Both the position numbers and the translations under genes were made by a program. The notes under the pieces are model-generated. The model did not search any database and had not been told where the DNA came from. It worked only from the letters and a program-made list of their open reading frames with translations. DNA of 64,000 nucleotides from Laspinema palackyanum D2c (GTDB taxonomy: Bacteria; Cyanobacteriota; Cyanobacteriia; Cyanobacteriales; Laspinemataceae), in assembly GCF_025370875.1 (NCBI RefSeq), contig NZ_JAMXFD010000005.1, positions 270,884 through 334,883 of the forward strand, given 5' to 3'. Positions within the stretch are counted from its first letter, which is position 1. Every line of letters starts with the position of its first letter. Below are positions 25,950-36,029 of this stretch, in pieces.

Positions 25950-28900
25950 TTGTTGAGACTCATGACGATCTCGCTTAAAGGCTACACCATCATTGAAAAA
26001 ATTTACGAAGGTGTCAACACCATTGTTTATCGAGCTCAACGAGAACTCGACGACCAACGAGTGATCCTCAAACTGCTCAAAGCCGAGTACCCCACTCCGG
26101 AGGAACTGGCTAAACTTCACCATGAATATGAAATTACGCGAAATTTGAACAGTTCTGGGATCATCAAGGTGTATGCCTTGGAAACCTTTGAATATAATCA
26201 GCTTGCCCTCGTCCTAGAGGATATGGGCGGGGTTTCTCTCAAACACTATTTGACGGGAATTCGGTTAAATTTAAAAGAATTTTTACAGATTGCCATCCAA
26301 CTGACGGAAATTTTAGGGGAAATTCATAACGCCCATATTATTCATCGCGATCTTCATCCTTTAAATATTATTATTCAGGGAAAAACCCAGCAAGTCAAAA
26401 TTACAGATTTTAGTATTTCCATCGGACAAAAGGGCATCAATCCCGGGGCGATCGAGGGAACCTTGCCCTATATGTCCCCGGAGCAAACGGGGCGGATGAA
26501 TCGTGAACTGGATTATCGGTCCGACTTTTATTCTCTTGGGGTGACCTTTTATGAAATGCTCCTGGGGGAACTGCCCTTTAAAGGGACAGACCCGATGGAA
26601 ATTGTCCATGCCCATTTAGCCAAAAATCCCCGTCCCCTCACGGAAGTTAAACCAGAAATTCCCCGGGTAGTTTCTAATATCGTGATGAAACTGTTGGCAA
26701 AAAATCCGGAAGACCGCTATCAAAGTGCTTATGGACTCAAAGGGGATCTGGTCACCTGTTTGACGCAACTGAACGAAACGGGCAAAATCGCGAAATTCGC
26801 CCTAGGGACGGCGGATTTATCCGGGGAACTGCTCGTTTCTGAAAAACTCTATGGGCGCGATCGCGAACTGGCGCTTCTCCAAGAAGCCTACTGGAGAATC
26901 CGCCGCCAAGCGCCGGTCATTTCCGCCATTTCAGGACCGGACAAAACCGGCGAACTCCCCTCCTCATCCTGTGAAATTGTTCTAATTTCCGGCTATTCCG
27001 GGGTGGGAAAATCGGCCCTACTTCAGGCGATGCCCCAACCCCTGAACCGACAAACCGGCTATTTTATTTCGGGCAAATTTGAGCGGTATAGAAGCAATAT
27101 CCCCTACGGGGGACTGATTGAAGCCTTCGAGCAATTAATTCGCTTGATTTTAAGCGAAAGTGAAGACCGCATTACCGCATGGCGAGAGCAAATTTTATTG
27201 CAACTGGGCCAAAATGGTCAAGTCATTATTGACCTGATTCCGGAGGTGGAACTGATTATTGGCAAACAGCCCCCGGTCCCGGTTCTACCCCCTTCAGAAT
27301 CCCAGAATCGCTTAAGTGTTGTCTTTCAAAAATTCCTGAGCGTTTTTACGACTCAAGACCATCCTCTGGTGCTATTTTTAGATGATTTACATTGGGCGGA
27401 TGCGGCATCGATGACCCTGTTACAGGCGATCGTCAGTGCATCCGATCGCCAATGTTTGTTACTCATTGGTGCCTATCCCGAAAACGAAATCGATAGCCCT
27501 CGCCATCCGTTACTCCAAATGATTCGGCGGTTTCAACAGTCCGGAGTGCGGATAACGCCGATCGCCCTGGAACCTTTAAATATCGAATGTCTTAACCAAC
27601 TGATTGCCGATACCCTCAGCTGTCCCACGGTGCGATCGCGACCCCTAGCAGAACTCGTTTACCAGAAAACTCATGGCAATCCTTTTTTCGTAAGGATGCT
27701 GCTCAAGTCCCTCATCCAAGATAATCTACTGGTTTGTAACCTCAGTGCAGGGCGTTGGGAGTGGGATCTCCCCCGAATTGAGCAACTTTCCATCACGGAT
27801 AATGTGGTGGATTTAATGGTCAACAAAATTCAACAGCTTCCTGAATCTACCCAAAATGCCTTACAAGTTGCCGCTTGTATCGGGAATATATTTTATATTG
27901 ATATTCTAGCCCTCGTCAATGAAAAATCCCTCTCCGCTACCGCTACAGACCTCCAGGAAGCGGTACAGCAAGGGTTAATTTTACCCATCGCCAATACTTA
28001 TAAAATCCCCTTAATTTTTGGCCATGAGGAACCCGTTGCCTTGCCGGTAGATAACTTAGTGGTCGCCTATCAGTTCTTGCACGATCGCGTGGCCCAGGTC
28101 GCCTATTCTCTGATTTCTGAGGAGCGGAAACAACAGGTTCACCTCAAAGTTGGAAAACTCCTCCTCAAACATTGCACCGCCGAAGAACGGGAAGAAAAAT
28201 TATTCGAGATTGTCAATCATTTGAACATTGGCTTGAGTTTAATTGCCTCTCAGTCGGAAAACAGTAAAATCGCTCACCTCAATTTCCTAGCCGGTCAAAA
28301 AGCCAAGACGACAATGGCTTATGAAAATGCGGTTAAATATCTATCCAAATCCCTTCAGTTACTCCCCGAAGATACCTGGATTTCCCGCTATGAGTTCACC
28401 TTAAATCTCTACAATGAATTAATTGAAGCCGAATATTTAGTTGCCAATTACGCCCGAGCCAACCACCTGGCCCAGGATGCTCTCAAAAATACCCGAACCT
28501 TATTAGAAAAGATTGATATCTACGAAAAGAAAATTCAATCTTATGTGTCTCAGAATCAAATGGAGAAGGCTATCAATACCGGGGGGATGGTCCTGCAACT
28601 GCTGGGAATCACCCTGCCGAAACAGCCGAATCAATTCCATCGGATTTGGGGAGCAATCCGCACCAAATGGATTCTCAAAAACAAGACCCTTGAAGATTTA
28701 GCGGCGTTGCCACATATCAGCAATCCGCAACAGTTGGCTGCCATGAGAATTTTAGTCGCTATGACCCCAGCAGCTTATGTCTCTTCAGTCAATATGCTGC
28801 ATCTGGTAGTCTACACCATGATAGACCTCTGTGTAAAACATGGAAATTCTGTGCTTTCTGCCTTTGCCTACGGGTTTTATGGGGTGCTGTTGTATGGTTC

Positions 28901-31900
28901 TTGGTCGGATATTAAGGGAGGCGATCGCAGTGGTGAACTCGCCTTACGACTGCTAGAGCAATTTGACGATAAAACCATGAAAGCGAAGGTGGGAGATTTA
29001 GTCTATGCCCATATCAAACACGCCAAAATTTCCCTTCAGGATACCATCGACCCCTTAAAAAATGCCTTTAATGCGGGCTTAGAAACCGGGGATATCGAAT
29101 GGGCGGGACACGCGGCCCTGCATTATTGCAATCATAATTTATTTCGGGGAGAACCCCTAGAGGCAGTGGCTGCCGAGTCTGACCATTATATTGCTTGGAT
29201 GGTCCAACTCAAACTAGATTTTCATGTCCATTATGCGCGGATTTGGCGACAATTCATACTCAACTTACAAGGAGAATTACCCAATCCCTGCCTCTTGAGT
29301 GGAGAGAGCTTTGAGGAAGAAACCCTGCTCCCCACCTTGATTGAATCCAACAATACCATGTCAGTGTTTGCGGCCTATCTGGCCAAAACTATCTTATGTT
29401 ATTTATTTGGAGAATATGAACAGGCGGTTTATTATGCTGCCTTAGCGGAGAATTATCAACAGGGTGTGGTGGGATTGGTCAGTGTTAATGAACACAATTT
29501 TTACCAGTCTTTAGCCTTACTTGCTCTCTATCCCCAAGGGACACCCGTCCAGAAAATCAAAGCGTTGGCGCGGGTCCAACTAGCCCAACGCCAAATGAAG
29601 CGATGGGCTTTACACGCGCCACAAAACTATCGACATAAGTATGAATTGGTTGAGGCGGAAAAAGCCCGGGTTTTAGGACGAAAAGTGGCGGCGATGACCC
29701 ATTACGATCGCGCCATCAAATCCGCCCGCAAATATGGCTACATTCATGAAGCGGCGATCGCCTGCGAACGGGCAGGAGAATTTTATCAGCAACTCAACCT
29801 CGATAAAATCACCTCCACCTATATCACCGAAGCCTATTATGCCTATCTGCGCTGGGGGGCCACTCGCAAAGTCAGCGACCTCGATGCCGCCTATTCCCAT
29901 TCCATCGCCCGGGGAAGTCTGGAGGGACAGGGGGGAGGGGGAGTCATGAGCACCACCACCACTATTTCCACCACCACTGGCTCTCATGCCGGTTTACTCG
30001 ATTTAACCGCCTTTGTTAAAGCCTCCGCTGCCATTAATGGGGAAATTGTCCTGGATAATCTGCTCACAAAATTGATGAAAATTGTCATGGAAAATGCGGG
30101 AGCAGAGACCATCTCTTTAATCTTAGAAACCCAGAATAAACTTTATATTGAGGCCACCGGAACCACCCACGAAACTGAGGTGATGATCGGCCAACATATC
30201 CCGGTGGAAAACAGCAGTCGCCTACCCTTGACTATCATCAACTATGTCGCCCGGACTCAGGAATCCGTGGTGATTAAAGAGGCGATCGCCGAGGAACGCT
30301 TCATCCATGACCAATATATTATCGACTATCAACCCCAATCCATCCTTTGTGCGCCTATCGTTCATCAGGGCAAACTCATCGGCATTCTGTACTTAGAAAA
30401 TAACATCACCACCGGGGCCTTTACCCCGGACCGCTTGGAAGTGCTCAAACTCCTCTCCTCCCAAGCAGCAATTTCGATTGAAAATGCCCGCCTCTATACC
30501 AACTTACTCACCTCATCGGAAGAGTTAGAAACCAAAAATCGGGCCTTGCAAGACCTCGATGACCTCAAAGATGAATTTCTCGCCAGTACCTCCCATGAAC
30601 TCTGCACTCCCCTGAATGGAATTATCGGCATTACCGAATCTATGTTAGATGGGGCCACCGGAGACCTCAGCGAGTTGCAACGGGCTAATCTGTCCCTCGT
30701 CGTCTCTAGTGGTCAAACTCTGGCGCAATTGGTGCAGGATTTGCTCGACTTTTCCAAGCTCAAGCATAAAAATATCCAACTTGACCTTAAACCCTTGGGA
30801 ATGCGGGAAATTACCAATGTCGTCCTCACGATCTGTCAACCCTTAGTTGGAGGGAAATCCCTGCAACTGGTAAATGCCGTGGGGAAAGATGTTCCCTTGG
30901 TGGATGCCGATGAAAACCGCGTCCAGCAGATTTTACATAATTTAGTCGGGAATGCCATCAAATATACAGATTCCGGGACCGTGGAAGTTTCGGCAACGGT
31001 GTTGTCGGGACAAGAAGGACTGATGACCGAAGACGAGGACGGAGACACAGAGGATGGGGGATGGAGTCGTGTGAGATATCCCCGTTCCATCCTCCAGGGC
31101 AAAGTGACTCGTCCGGCAATGAATCCGGAAACCGAACATTTATATTTAGCAATTACCGTATCGGATACGGGGATTGGGATTACCCAAAGTAAGTTAAGTC
31201 AGATTTTTGAACTGTTTGAGCAAAGGGATGGGACCTCACTCCGCGCTTATGGGTCTGTGGGGTTAGGATTGTCCATCGCCAAGCAACTGGTGGAACTCCA
31301 TGAGGGGAAAATCTGGGTGGAGTCTGGAGTGGGAGAAGGGTCTCGGTTTACCTTTACCCTCCCCATCTCGGCGGACCAGGTTCAGACCCCAGAAATTCCC
31401 ATGCCTGAACCCTCCGAACCCGTTGTCAAGGAAGAAGAGATGGCAGCGATCGCCTTACCGATCGCCCCGGTGGAAGGGTGGCGGACCCGCAGTAATGGCG
31501 AGTTCCAAATTTTAATCGTGGATGATGAACCGATTAATTTACAAGTGCTGGTCAATCATTTATCTTTAGAAAATTATGCGATCGCCACGGCAAGTAATGG
31601 ACCCGAAGCCTTAGCTGAACTAGAAAATGGCTTGCGACCCGATTTGATTTTGCTAGATGTGATGATGCCGAAAATGACCGGCTATGAAGTCTGTCAGCGG
31701 ATTCGCGAAAAGTTCCCCGCTAATGAGTTACCTGTGGTGTTGTTAACCGCCCGAAATCAAGCCTCGGACATGATGGAAGCCTTTGGATCCGGGGCCAATG
31801 ATTATCTGACTAAACCCATCTCTAAAAATGAGCTGTTGGCGCGGATTAAAATGCACATCCAACTGTCTAAAATTAACTTGGCTTATGCCCGGTTTGTGCC

Positions 31901-32750
31901 GCGAGAGTTTATCCAGTTCCTCGGCTATGACACCATTTTGGATGTGCAACTGGGGGATCAAGTTCAGAAAGATATGACGATTCTGTTCTCCGATATTCGT
32001 TCCTTTACCACCCTCTCAGAACGGATGTCTCCTCGGGAGAACTTTAACTTTATTAACTCTTATTTGAGTCGAGTGGGTCCGGTGATTAGGAATCATCATG
32101 GGTTTATTGATAAATATATCGGCGATGCGGTGATGGCGCTATTTCCCGATACCGCAGAAGATGCCATGCGGGCGGCGATCGAGATGCAAAAACAGGTGAT
32201 GATTTACAACGTGCATCGCCAAAAGAGCGGCTATATGCCGATCGCCATTGGGATTGGCTTACATACGGGCAGCTTGATGCTGGGGACCATTGGGGAAGAA
32301 CAACGCATGGAAACCACGGTGATTTCTGATGCAGTGAATTTGGCCTCTCGGATGGAAGGACTGACGAAATTGTATGGTGCTTCTATCGTGATTAGCGGCC
32401 AAACCTTGATTCATTTAGATGACCCCACCAAGTACAACTATCGGTTTTTAGGAAAAGTTCAAGTTAAGGGCAAAAAAGACTCGGTGGCGGTGTTTGAAGT
32501 GCTAGATTGCTATCCTCAAAGTTTGATTGAAACTAAGCTAGGTTCTCGGACTAAATTTGAGCGCGGAATTGTTTTATATCAAGGAGAAAAATTTGCAGAA
32601 GCCCATCAATTGTTTAAGAAAGTATTAGAAAATAATCCCCAAGACCAAGCGGCGCGGTTCTATGTGGAGCGTTGCGAGTATTTCTTGAGACATGGCATCT
32701 CGAAAGTCTGGGAGGGGTTAGATCCGCTGAATGTCAATGAAAAATTATAA
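25950..32750 (+). CDS. Giant hybrid sensor: Ser/Thr kinase-AAA-GAF-histidine kinase-receiver-adenylate/guanylate cyclase
   Basis: The gene encodes 2266 residues. In order: a Ser/Thr kinase-like domain (5-275); an AAA/STAND ATPase with Walker A GYSGVGKS near 350 and Walker B LVLFLDDLHWADA near 480; a TPR-like helical region (600-1290); GAF (about 1365-1515); HisKA with SHELCTPLNG (His near 1549); HATPase (N box NAIKYT, DTGIGI, GLGLSI); receiver (ILIVDDE, LLDVMMP, TKP; 1853-1973); class III cyclase (FSDIRSFT, KYIGDAVMALF, NLASRME; 2008-2180) and a short TPR tail. Cyclase metal Asp residues are present. The Ser/Thr kinase has HRDLHPLN for HRDxKPxN and DFS for DFG, so its activity is doubtful. 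It probably converts a signal into cAMP or cGMP (inference). Confidence 0.94.
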   Translation: MLRLMTISLKGYTIIEKIYEGVNTIVYRAQRELDDQRVILKLLKAEYPTPEELAKLHHEYEITRNLNSSGIIKVYALETFEYNQLALVLEDMGGVSLKHYLTGIRLNLKEFLQIAIQLTEILGEIHNAHIIHRDLHPLNIIIQGKTQQVKITDFSISIGQKGINPGAIEGTLPYMSPEQTGRMNRELDYRSDFYSLGVTFYEMLLGELPFKGTDPMEIVHAHLAKNPRPLTEVKPEIPRVVSNIVMKLLAKNPEDRYQSAYGLKGDLVTCLTQLNETGKIAKFALGTADLSGELLVSEKLYGRDRELALLQEAYWRIRRQAPVISAISGPDKTGELPSSSCEIVLISGYSGVGKSALLQAMPQPLNRQTGYFISGKFERYRSNIPYGGLIEAFEQLIRLILSESEDRITAWREQILLQLGQNGQVIIDLIPEVELIIGKQPPVPVLPPSESQNRLSVVFQKFLSVFTTQDHPLVLFLDDLHWADAASMTLLQAIVSASDRQCLLLIGAYPENEIDSPRHPLLQMIRRFQQSGVRITPIALEPLNIECLNQLIADTLSCPTVRSRPLAELVYQKTHGNPFFVRMLLKSLIQDNLLVCNLSAGRWEWDLPRIEQLSITDNVVDLMVNKIQQLPESTQNALQVAACIGNIFYIDILALVNEKSLSATATDLQEAVQQGLILPIANTYKIPLIFGHEEPVALPVDNLVVAYQFLHDRVAQVAYSLISEERKQQVHLKVGKLLLKHCTAEEREEKLFEIVNHLNIGLSLIASQSENSKIAHLNFLAGQKAKTTMAYENAVKYLSKSLQLLPEDTWISRYEFTLNLYNELIEAEYLVANYARANHLAQDALKNTRTLLEKIDIYEKKIQSYVSQNQMEKAINTGGMVLQLLGITLPKQPNQFHRIWGAIRTKWILKNKTLEDLAALPHISNPQQLAAMRILVAMTPAAYVSSVNMLHLVVYTMIDLCVKHGNSVLSAFAYGFYGVLLYGSWSDIKGGDRSGELALRLLEQFDDKTMKAKVGDLVYAHIKHAKISLQDTIDPLKNAFNAGLETGDIEWAGHAALHYCNHNLFRGEPLEAVAAESDHYIAWMVQLKLDFHVHYARIWRQFILNLQGELPNPCLLSGESFEEETLLPTLIESNNTMSVFAAYLAKTILCYLFGEYEQAVYYAALAENYQQGVVGLVSVNEHNFYQSLALLALYPQGTPVQKIKALARVQLAQRQMKRWALHAPQNYRHKYELVEAEKARVLGRKVAAMTHYDRAIKSARKYGYIHEAAIACERAGEFYQQLNLDKITSTYITEAYYAYLRWGATRKVSDLDAAYSHSIARGSLEGQGGGGVMSTTTTISTTTGSHAGLLDLTAFVKASAAINGEIVLDNLLTKLMKIVMENAGAETISLILETQNKLYIEATGTTHETEVMIGQHIPVENSSRLPLTIINYVARTQESVVIKEAIAEERFIHDQYIIDYQPQSILCAPIVHQGKLIGILYLENNITTGAFTPDRLEVLKLLSSQAAISIENARLYTNLLTSSEELETKNRALQDLDDLKDEFLASTSHELCTPLNGIIGITESMLDGATGDLSELQRANLSLVVSSGQTLAQLVQDLLDFSKLKHKNIQLDLKPLGMREITNVVLTICQPLVGGKSLQLVNAVGKDVPLVDADENRVQQILHNLVGNAIKYTDSGTVEVSATVLSGQEGLMTEDEDGDTEDGGWSRVRYPRSILQGKVTRPAMNPETEHLYLAITVSDTGIGITQSKLSQIFELFEQRDGTSLRAYGSVGLGLSIAKQLVELHEGKIWVESGVGEGSRFTFTLPISADQVQTPEIPMPEPSEPVVKEEEMAAIALPIAPVEGWRTRSNGEFQILIVDDEPINLQVLVNHLSLENYAIATASNGPEALAELENGLRPDLILLDVMMPKMTGYEVCQRIREKFPANELPVVLLTARNQASDMMEAFGSGANDYLTKPISKNELLARIKMHIQLSKINLAYARFVPREFIQFLGYDTILDVQLGDQVQKDMTILFSDIRSFTTLSERMSPRENFNFINSYLSRVGPVIRNHHGFIDKYIGDAVMALFPDTAEDAMRAAIEMQKQVMIYNVHRQKSGYMPIAIGIGLHTGSLMLGTIGEEQRMETTVISDAVNLASRMEGLTKLYGASIVISGQTLIHLDDPTKYNYRFLGKVQVKGKKDSVAVFEVLDCYPQSLIETKLGSRTKFERGIVLYQGEKFAEAHQLFKKVLENNPQDQAARFYVERCEYFLRHGISKVWEGLDPLNVNEKL

Positions 32751-33624
32751 TCCTGCTTTTTACAGTACCCGCCCGGATTTTTGGGAATGACCTTGTAGAG
32801 TGAGCCAGACAGGGGGATGGAAAGGCTCAGTTCTGAGGATGCCTTAAGACTGAGCGCTAGGGGACCACAAACCGGGTTTCTCACCCCGATTGACGGCTAA
32901 TTGCTCCAGAGGGTCGGAAGAAAAGCGGTTTCTAACCTTTGGGGTAGGAGTTCGGCCATTTTTAGGGGAGGTAACCCACCAGAGTTCAAGTGACGGGGAG
33001 ATGATTCCCTTTGATTTAGCCGATGAGGGGGGTTAATTTTATATTGTTAGGTTTGGGGAATTTCCATTTTTGGTACAATAAAGGTAGAGTTCCGTAAGCG
33101 TGGTTAATTTGTGGGCGAAGACTGTGCCACATCCCGTCCTGTCCTCAGTGGCGAGTCGAAGTGCGATCGCCTCAGACCGGATCAGATGGGGCGGTGAAAA
33201 ACCAATGGATTACCGGCACTGGCGTCAAGGTTATCCCGGGTAGAGGGTGGTAGGATCCCTCTCCAGGAGGAGTGTGAACGCAACGGGACAATCCATTGTC
33301 AAAACTGTCACTCTATTCCTCCAATTTTGGATGTAAACAAGGGCAAAATTAAGGGAGTTGGATTGAGGAGGACTGCAAGGGCGAGGACGCCGAAAGGTGT
33401 AAAAGCCTTCCCTGAAGCGACAGGCTTCCTCCACCGGAGGAAGCCTAAAAAAATCAGTGAATTTGCCGATTTTTTTTCCTGAATTCGAGTATTTCTAGGT
33501 CTTAACCCCGGGCAGATGAAAAATCCTGACCTTGGGAAAGATAATCAGAAATAGCAACTTAAGTAACCATAAAAAAGTCGAGGAATAAAAGAGGGTGCGT
33601 AACCTATCCCAGGAGATGATTGAG
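32751..33624. other. Spacer with a possible non-coding transcript
   Basis: Gene-free apart from a candidate RNA unit between a TACAAT box (33074-33079) and a hairpin followed by an A-rich tract (33422-33453). An ACCGGGTTTCT fragment of the GAAACC repeat family occurs near 32870. No protein-coding signal was seen. Confidence 0.4.
33074..33446 (+). ncRNA. Candidate non-coding RNA (promoter and terminator-like hairpin only)
   Basis: TGG-TACAAT (extended -10 type) at 33071-33079 precedes a 340-base stretch without a coding frame. It ends in a perfect 11-bp hairpin AGGCTTCCTCC / GGAGGAAGCCT (33422-33446). I compared it by memory with RnpB, tmRNA, 6S RNA and Yfr1 and saw none of their hallmarks. 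It is reported as a candidate only; the -35 box is poor and the hairpin is followed by A, not T, on this strand. Confidence 0.2.
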
Positions 33625-33870
33625 ATGATGAATACCAAACTGATGAATGCCAAAGTGTTAAGTCTATTATTCGCCCTGCCCGTTCTGGTCACGACTGGCA
33701 CCAATACCTTCGCTAGAGATGGAATGTTAAAGTCTGCTGACCCTGAACTTTTGTTATGGCAGCAACCGAATTCTGAGGTGACTCAGGATGAACCTAGGTC
33801 ACTGGAACTATTGGTGGCAGCTAGGGGAGAACAACCGGGAAAATGCGAGTTATTAGGGATTTGCAAATAA
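33625..33870 (+). CDS. Small exported protein of unknown function
   Basis: From the ATG at 33625, with AGGAG at 33611-33615, the frame encodes 81 residues; a GTG at 33595 would add ten. Residues 8-28 are a typical signal peptide (AKVLSLLFALPVLVTTGTNT) with cleavage plausible after TFA. The mature part of about 55 residues is acidic and ends GKCELLGICK, with two cysteines that could form a small disulfide loop. No relative is known to me. Confidence 0.5.
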   Translation: MMNTKLMNAKVLSLLFALPVLVTTGTNTFARDGMLKSADPELLLWQQPNSEVTQDEPRSLELLVAARGEQPGKCELLGICK

Positions 33871-34646
33871 GATCCGAGTCACTGGATCACGGTTGATTCA
33901 TTCAGGGATAATTCATCGCTTCACCAGGAAGGGTAGAAATTTGAGCAGGAACCTAGGAAATAGGGATAACCCGGGGCGGACTCGTACCCTGAATAAGTGT
34001 TCGCAGGACTAGGGCAAAATGGCGGCAGTTTTCCAGATGCAGAAACCTCGGAAATAGACAGTAAGGGGTGAGTGCGCCGTCCGGGGTGTAGACAAGACGA
34101 TCTAATCCCGTTTAAATTGAGTTGAGAGCAATAAAAGCATCCCGGTCTCTCGGGATCAAAAAATTGAAGGGACCTCTATTAGAAGACTGGTACGACTGCT
34201 CTTTTGAGGAAATAGAAGGCAAGTGGTGGCGTGGAAGAAAGCCTCTACAGCTTGCATCCCAGGTGCAAAGAACTGAATCTGAATACCCGAAACTGGGAGT
34301 CCCTGTGACCAACGGAGACTGGACAGAGGGGAAACCCCGCAAGGCAGGGGTTGAGGATTATAACCCGTCACATCAGAAACCGGGGTGTCTGGTCCAGATT
34401 TGTGACGACTAGGTAGAGATTTTATGAGGAAACCCGATAGTCTGGCCGCTGTACCCATACCCCAATGGGGTGGGTTTCTGCCCAGGAGTACGGCGAAGTA
34501 ACTAGGGTAGGGGCGGTCTTCCGGTCGAAAAATCCCTGATGGGAAAAAAACCGATTTGCTGTTAATCTTAGAAGTGTTGACGTTTTCGGTTTTTCTTTCA
34601 GGGGATTAGTGGCTTCTACCCAGTTCAAAAACCAAGGGCAAGGGTG
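33871..34646. other. Spacer before the STAND operon
   Basis: No gene is called. The region 34130-34400 has several short hairpins (ATCCCG/CGGGAT, TTGCA/TGCAA, GGGG-AAA-CCCC) and an open frame (34122-34412) whose product looks random. It could be the remains of a mobile element or a structured RNA, but nothing identifies it. Confidence 0.4.
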
Positions 34647-36026
34647 ATGGAAATTAATTTGAGAAAATTTTATCAAGCGTGTAACCCCAGTAAGACGTTA
34701 TCCATTGGAAATCCGGAGGATAGACCGTATTATATTGATTTCTCCGGGGTCCGAGGGGGTAAAATTATTGAGGAGTTGGGCAGAACCATTACCCGATTGT
34801 CTCCGGATGTTCCCACTTGTCAGTTATTTACGGGACATATTGGCTGTGGAAAATCCACGGAGTTGTTACGGTTAAAGTCTCAATTGGAAGAGGCAGAATT
34901 TCATGTGGTGTATTTTGAGTCCTCTCGGGACTTGGAAATGGCCGATGTGGATATTTCTGATATTTTGCTGGCGATCGCCAGACAGGTGACGGAAAATTTG
35001 GCAGTCAGTGGAATTCCGCTGACCTCTAGCTATTTTACTAAGTTGTTTAAAGAAATTACTGAGGTCTGGCAAGCGCCCATTGATATTGATCCCACGGCAG
35101 ATTTAGCCATTTCTATTGCTCAAATTACCAGCCAAGCGAAAGAAAGTCCTAAACTGCGAACGCAGTTACGGCAATATTTAGAACCGCGTACCAGTGGGAT
35201 TTTACAATCGATTAATGAGGATATTCTCTCGGCGGCAACTCAGGAGTTGCAACGGCGGGAGAAACGGGGGTTAGTTGTGATTGTGGATAACCTCGATCGC
35301 GTGGATAATCGCCCCTTACCTTCTGGGCGATCGCAAACGGAATATTTATTCGTTGATCGCGGTGAACAACTTCGCAAGCTTAAATGTCATTTAGTTTATA
35401 CGATTCCTCTGTCTTTAATGTTTTCCCATGAATCCGAAGCGCTCAAAAGCCGATTGGGGGCAGGGGTTGCCCCGAAAGTGCTGCCAATGGTGCCTGTGCG
35501 ATCGCGCGATGGGCAAGACTTTCAGGAAGGGTTAGAGTTACTCCGGCAAATGGTCCTGGCCCGGGCATTTCCCGAACTGACCCCCCCAGAACGCCTAGAC
35601 TTCATTACCCAAGTCTTTGATAGTGCGGAAACCTTAGACCGCTTGTGCCGGATTAGTGGCGGCCATGTGCGAAATTTATTGGGGTTGATCTATCGGTGTT
35701 TACAACAAGAAGACCCGCCTTTTGGTCGAGAAACGATTGAAACTGTCATTTCGGAACGGCGGAACGACTTGGTACTGGCGATCGCCCCGACGGATTGGGA
35801 ACTACTCAATCAAGTACATGAGACCAAAAATGTTAGAGGCGAGGCCGCCTATCAACATTTATTGCGAAGTATGTTCGTGTTTGAATACCGCGATCGCGAC
35901 TCCGGTCGTTGGTTTGATATTAACCCCATTTTGGCAGAAGCCCAATCCAAAAAAGAAGCCCTCTCTTCGTCTTTTCCCCTGCCTAAAATCCCGAGTCGAG
36001 TACCCAAGACCCACGATGACGGTTGA
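34647..36026 (+). CDS. P-loop ATPase of AAA/KAP-like type
   Basis: The gene encodes 459 residues from the ATG at 34647 (AAGGG eight bases upstream; a GTG lies directly before). Walker A is GHIGCGKST at about 63-71 and Walker B is LVVIVDNLDRVDN near 208-220. Later motifs include SGGHVRNLLGLIYRCLQQ, an arginine-containing sensor-like helix. The C-terminal 60 residues form a small helical/beta segment. It belongs to the AAA ATPases found upstream of giant repeat proteins in cyanobacteria. The stop codon is three bases before the next ATG, so the pair is an operon and the ATPase probably acts with the STAND protein. Confidence 0.85.
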   Translation: MEINLRKFYQACNPSKTLSIGNPEDRPYYIDFSGVRGGKIIEELGRTITRLSPDVPTCQLFTGHIGCGKSTELLRLKSQLEEAEFHVVYFESSRDLEMADVDISDILLAIARQVTENLAVSGIPLTSSYFTKLFKEITEVWQAPIDIDPTADLAISIAQITSQAKESPKLRTQLRQYLEPRTSGILQSINEDILSAATQELQRREKRGLVVIVDNLDRVDNRPLPSGRSQTEYLFVDRGEQLRKLKCHLVYTIPLSLMFSHESEALKSRLGAGVAPKVLPMVPVRSRDGQDFQEGLELLRQMVLARAFPELTPPERLDFITQVFDSAETLDRLCRISGGHVRNLLGLIYRCLQQEDPPFGRETIETVISERRNDLVLAIAPTDWELLNQVHETKNVRGEAAYQHLLRSMFVFEYRDRDSGRWFDINPILAEAQSKKEALSSSFPLPKIPSRVPKTHDDG

Positions 36027-36029
36027 ACC

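Noticed and set aside
33421..33446. IS200/IS605 right-end hairpin
   Set aside because: The hairpin resembles such ends only loosely and no transposase or TnpB remnant was found nearby.
34122..34412. 96-codon open frame as a gene
   Set aside because: No recognisable family, no ribosome-binding site; the region is hairpin-rich and the product looks random.
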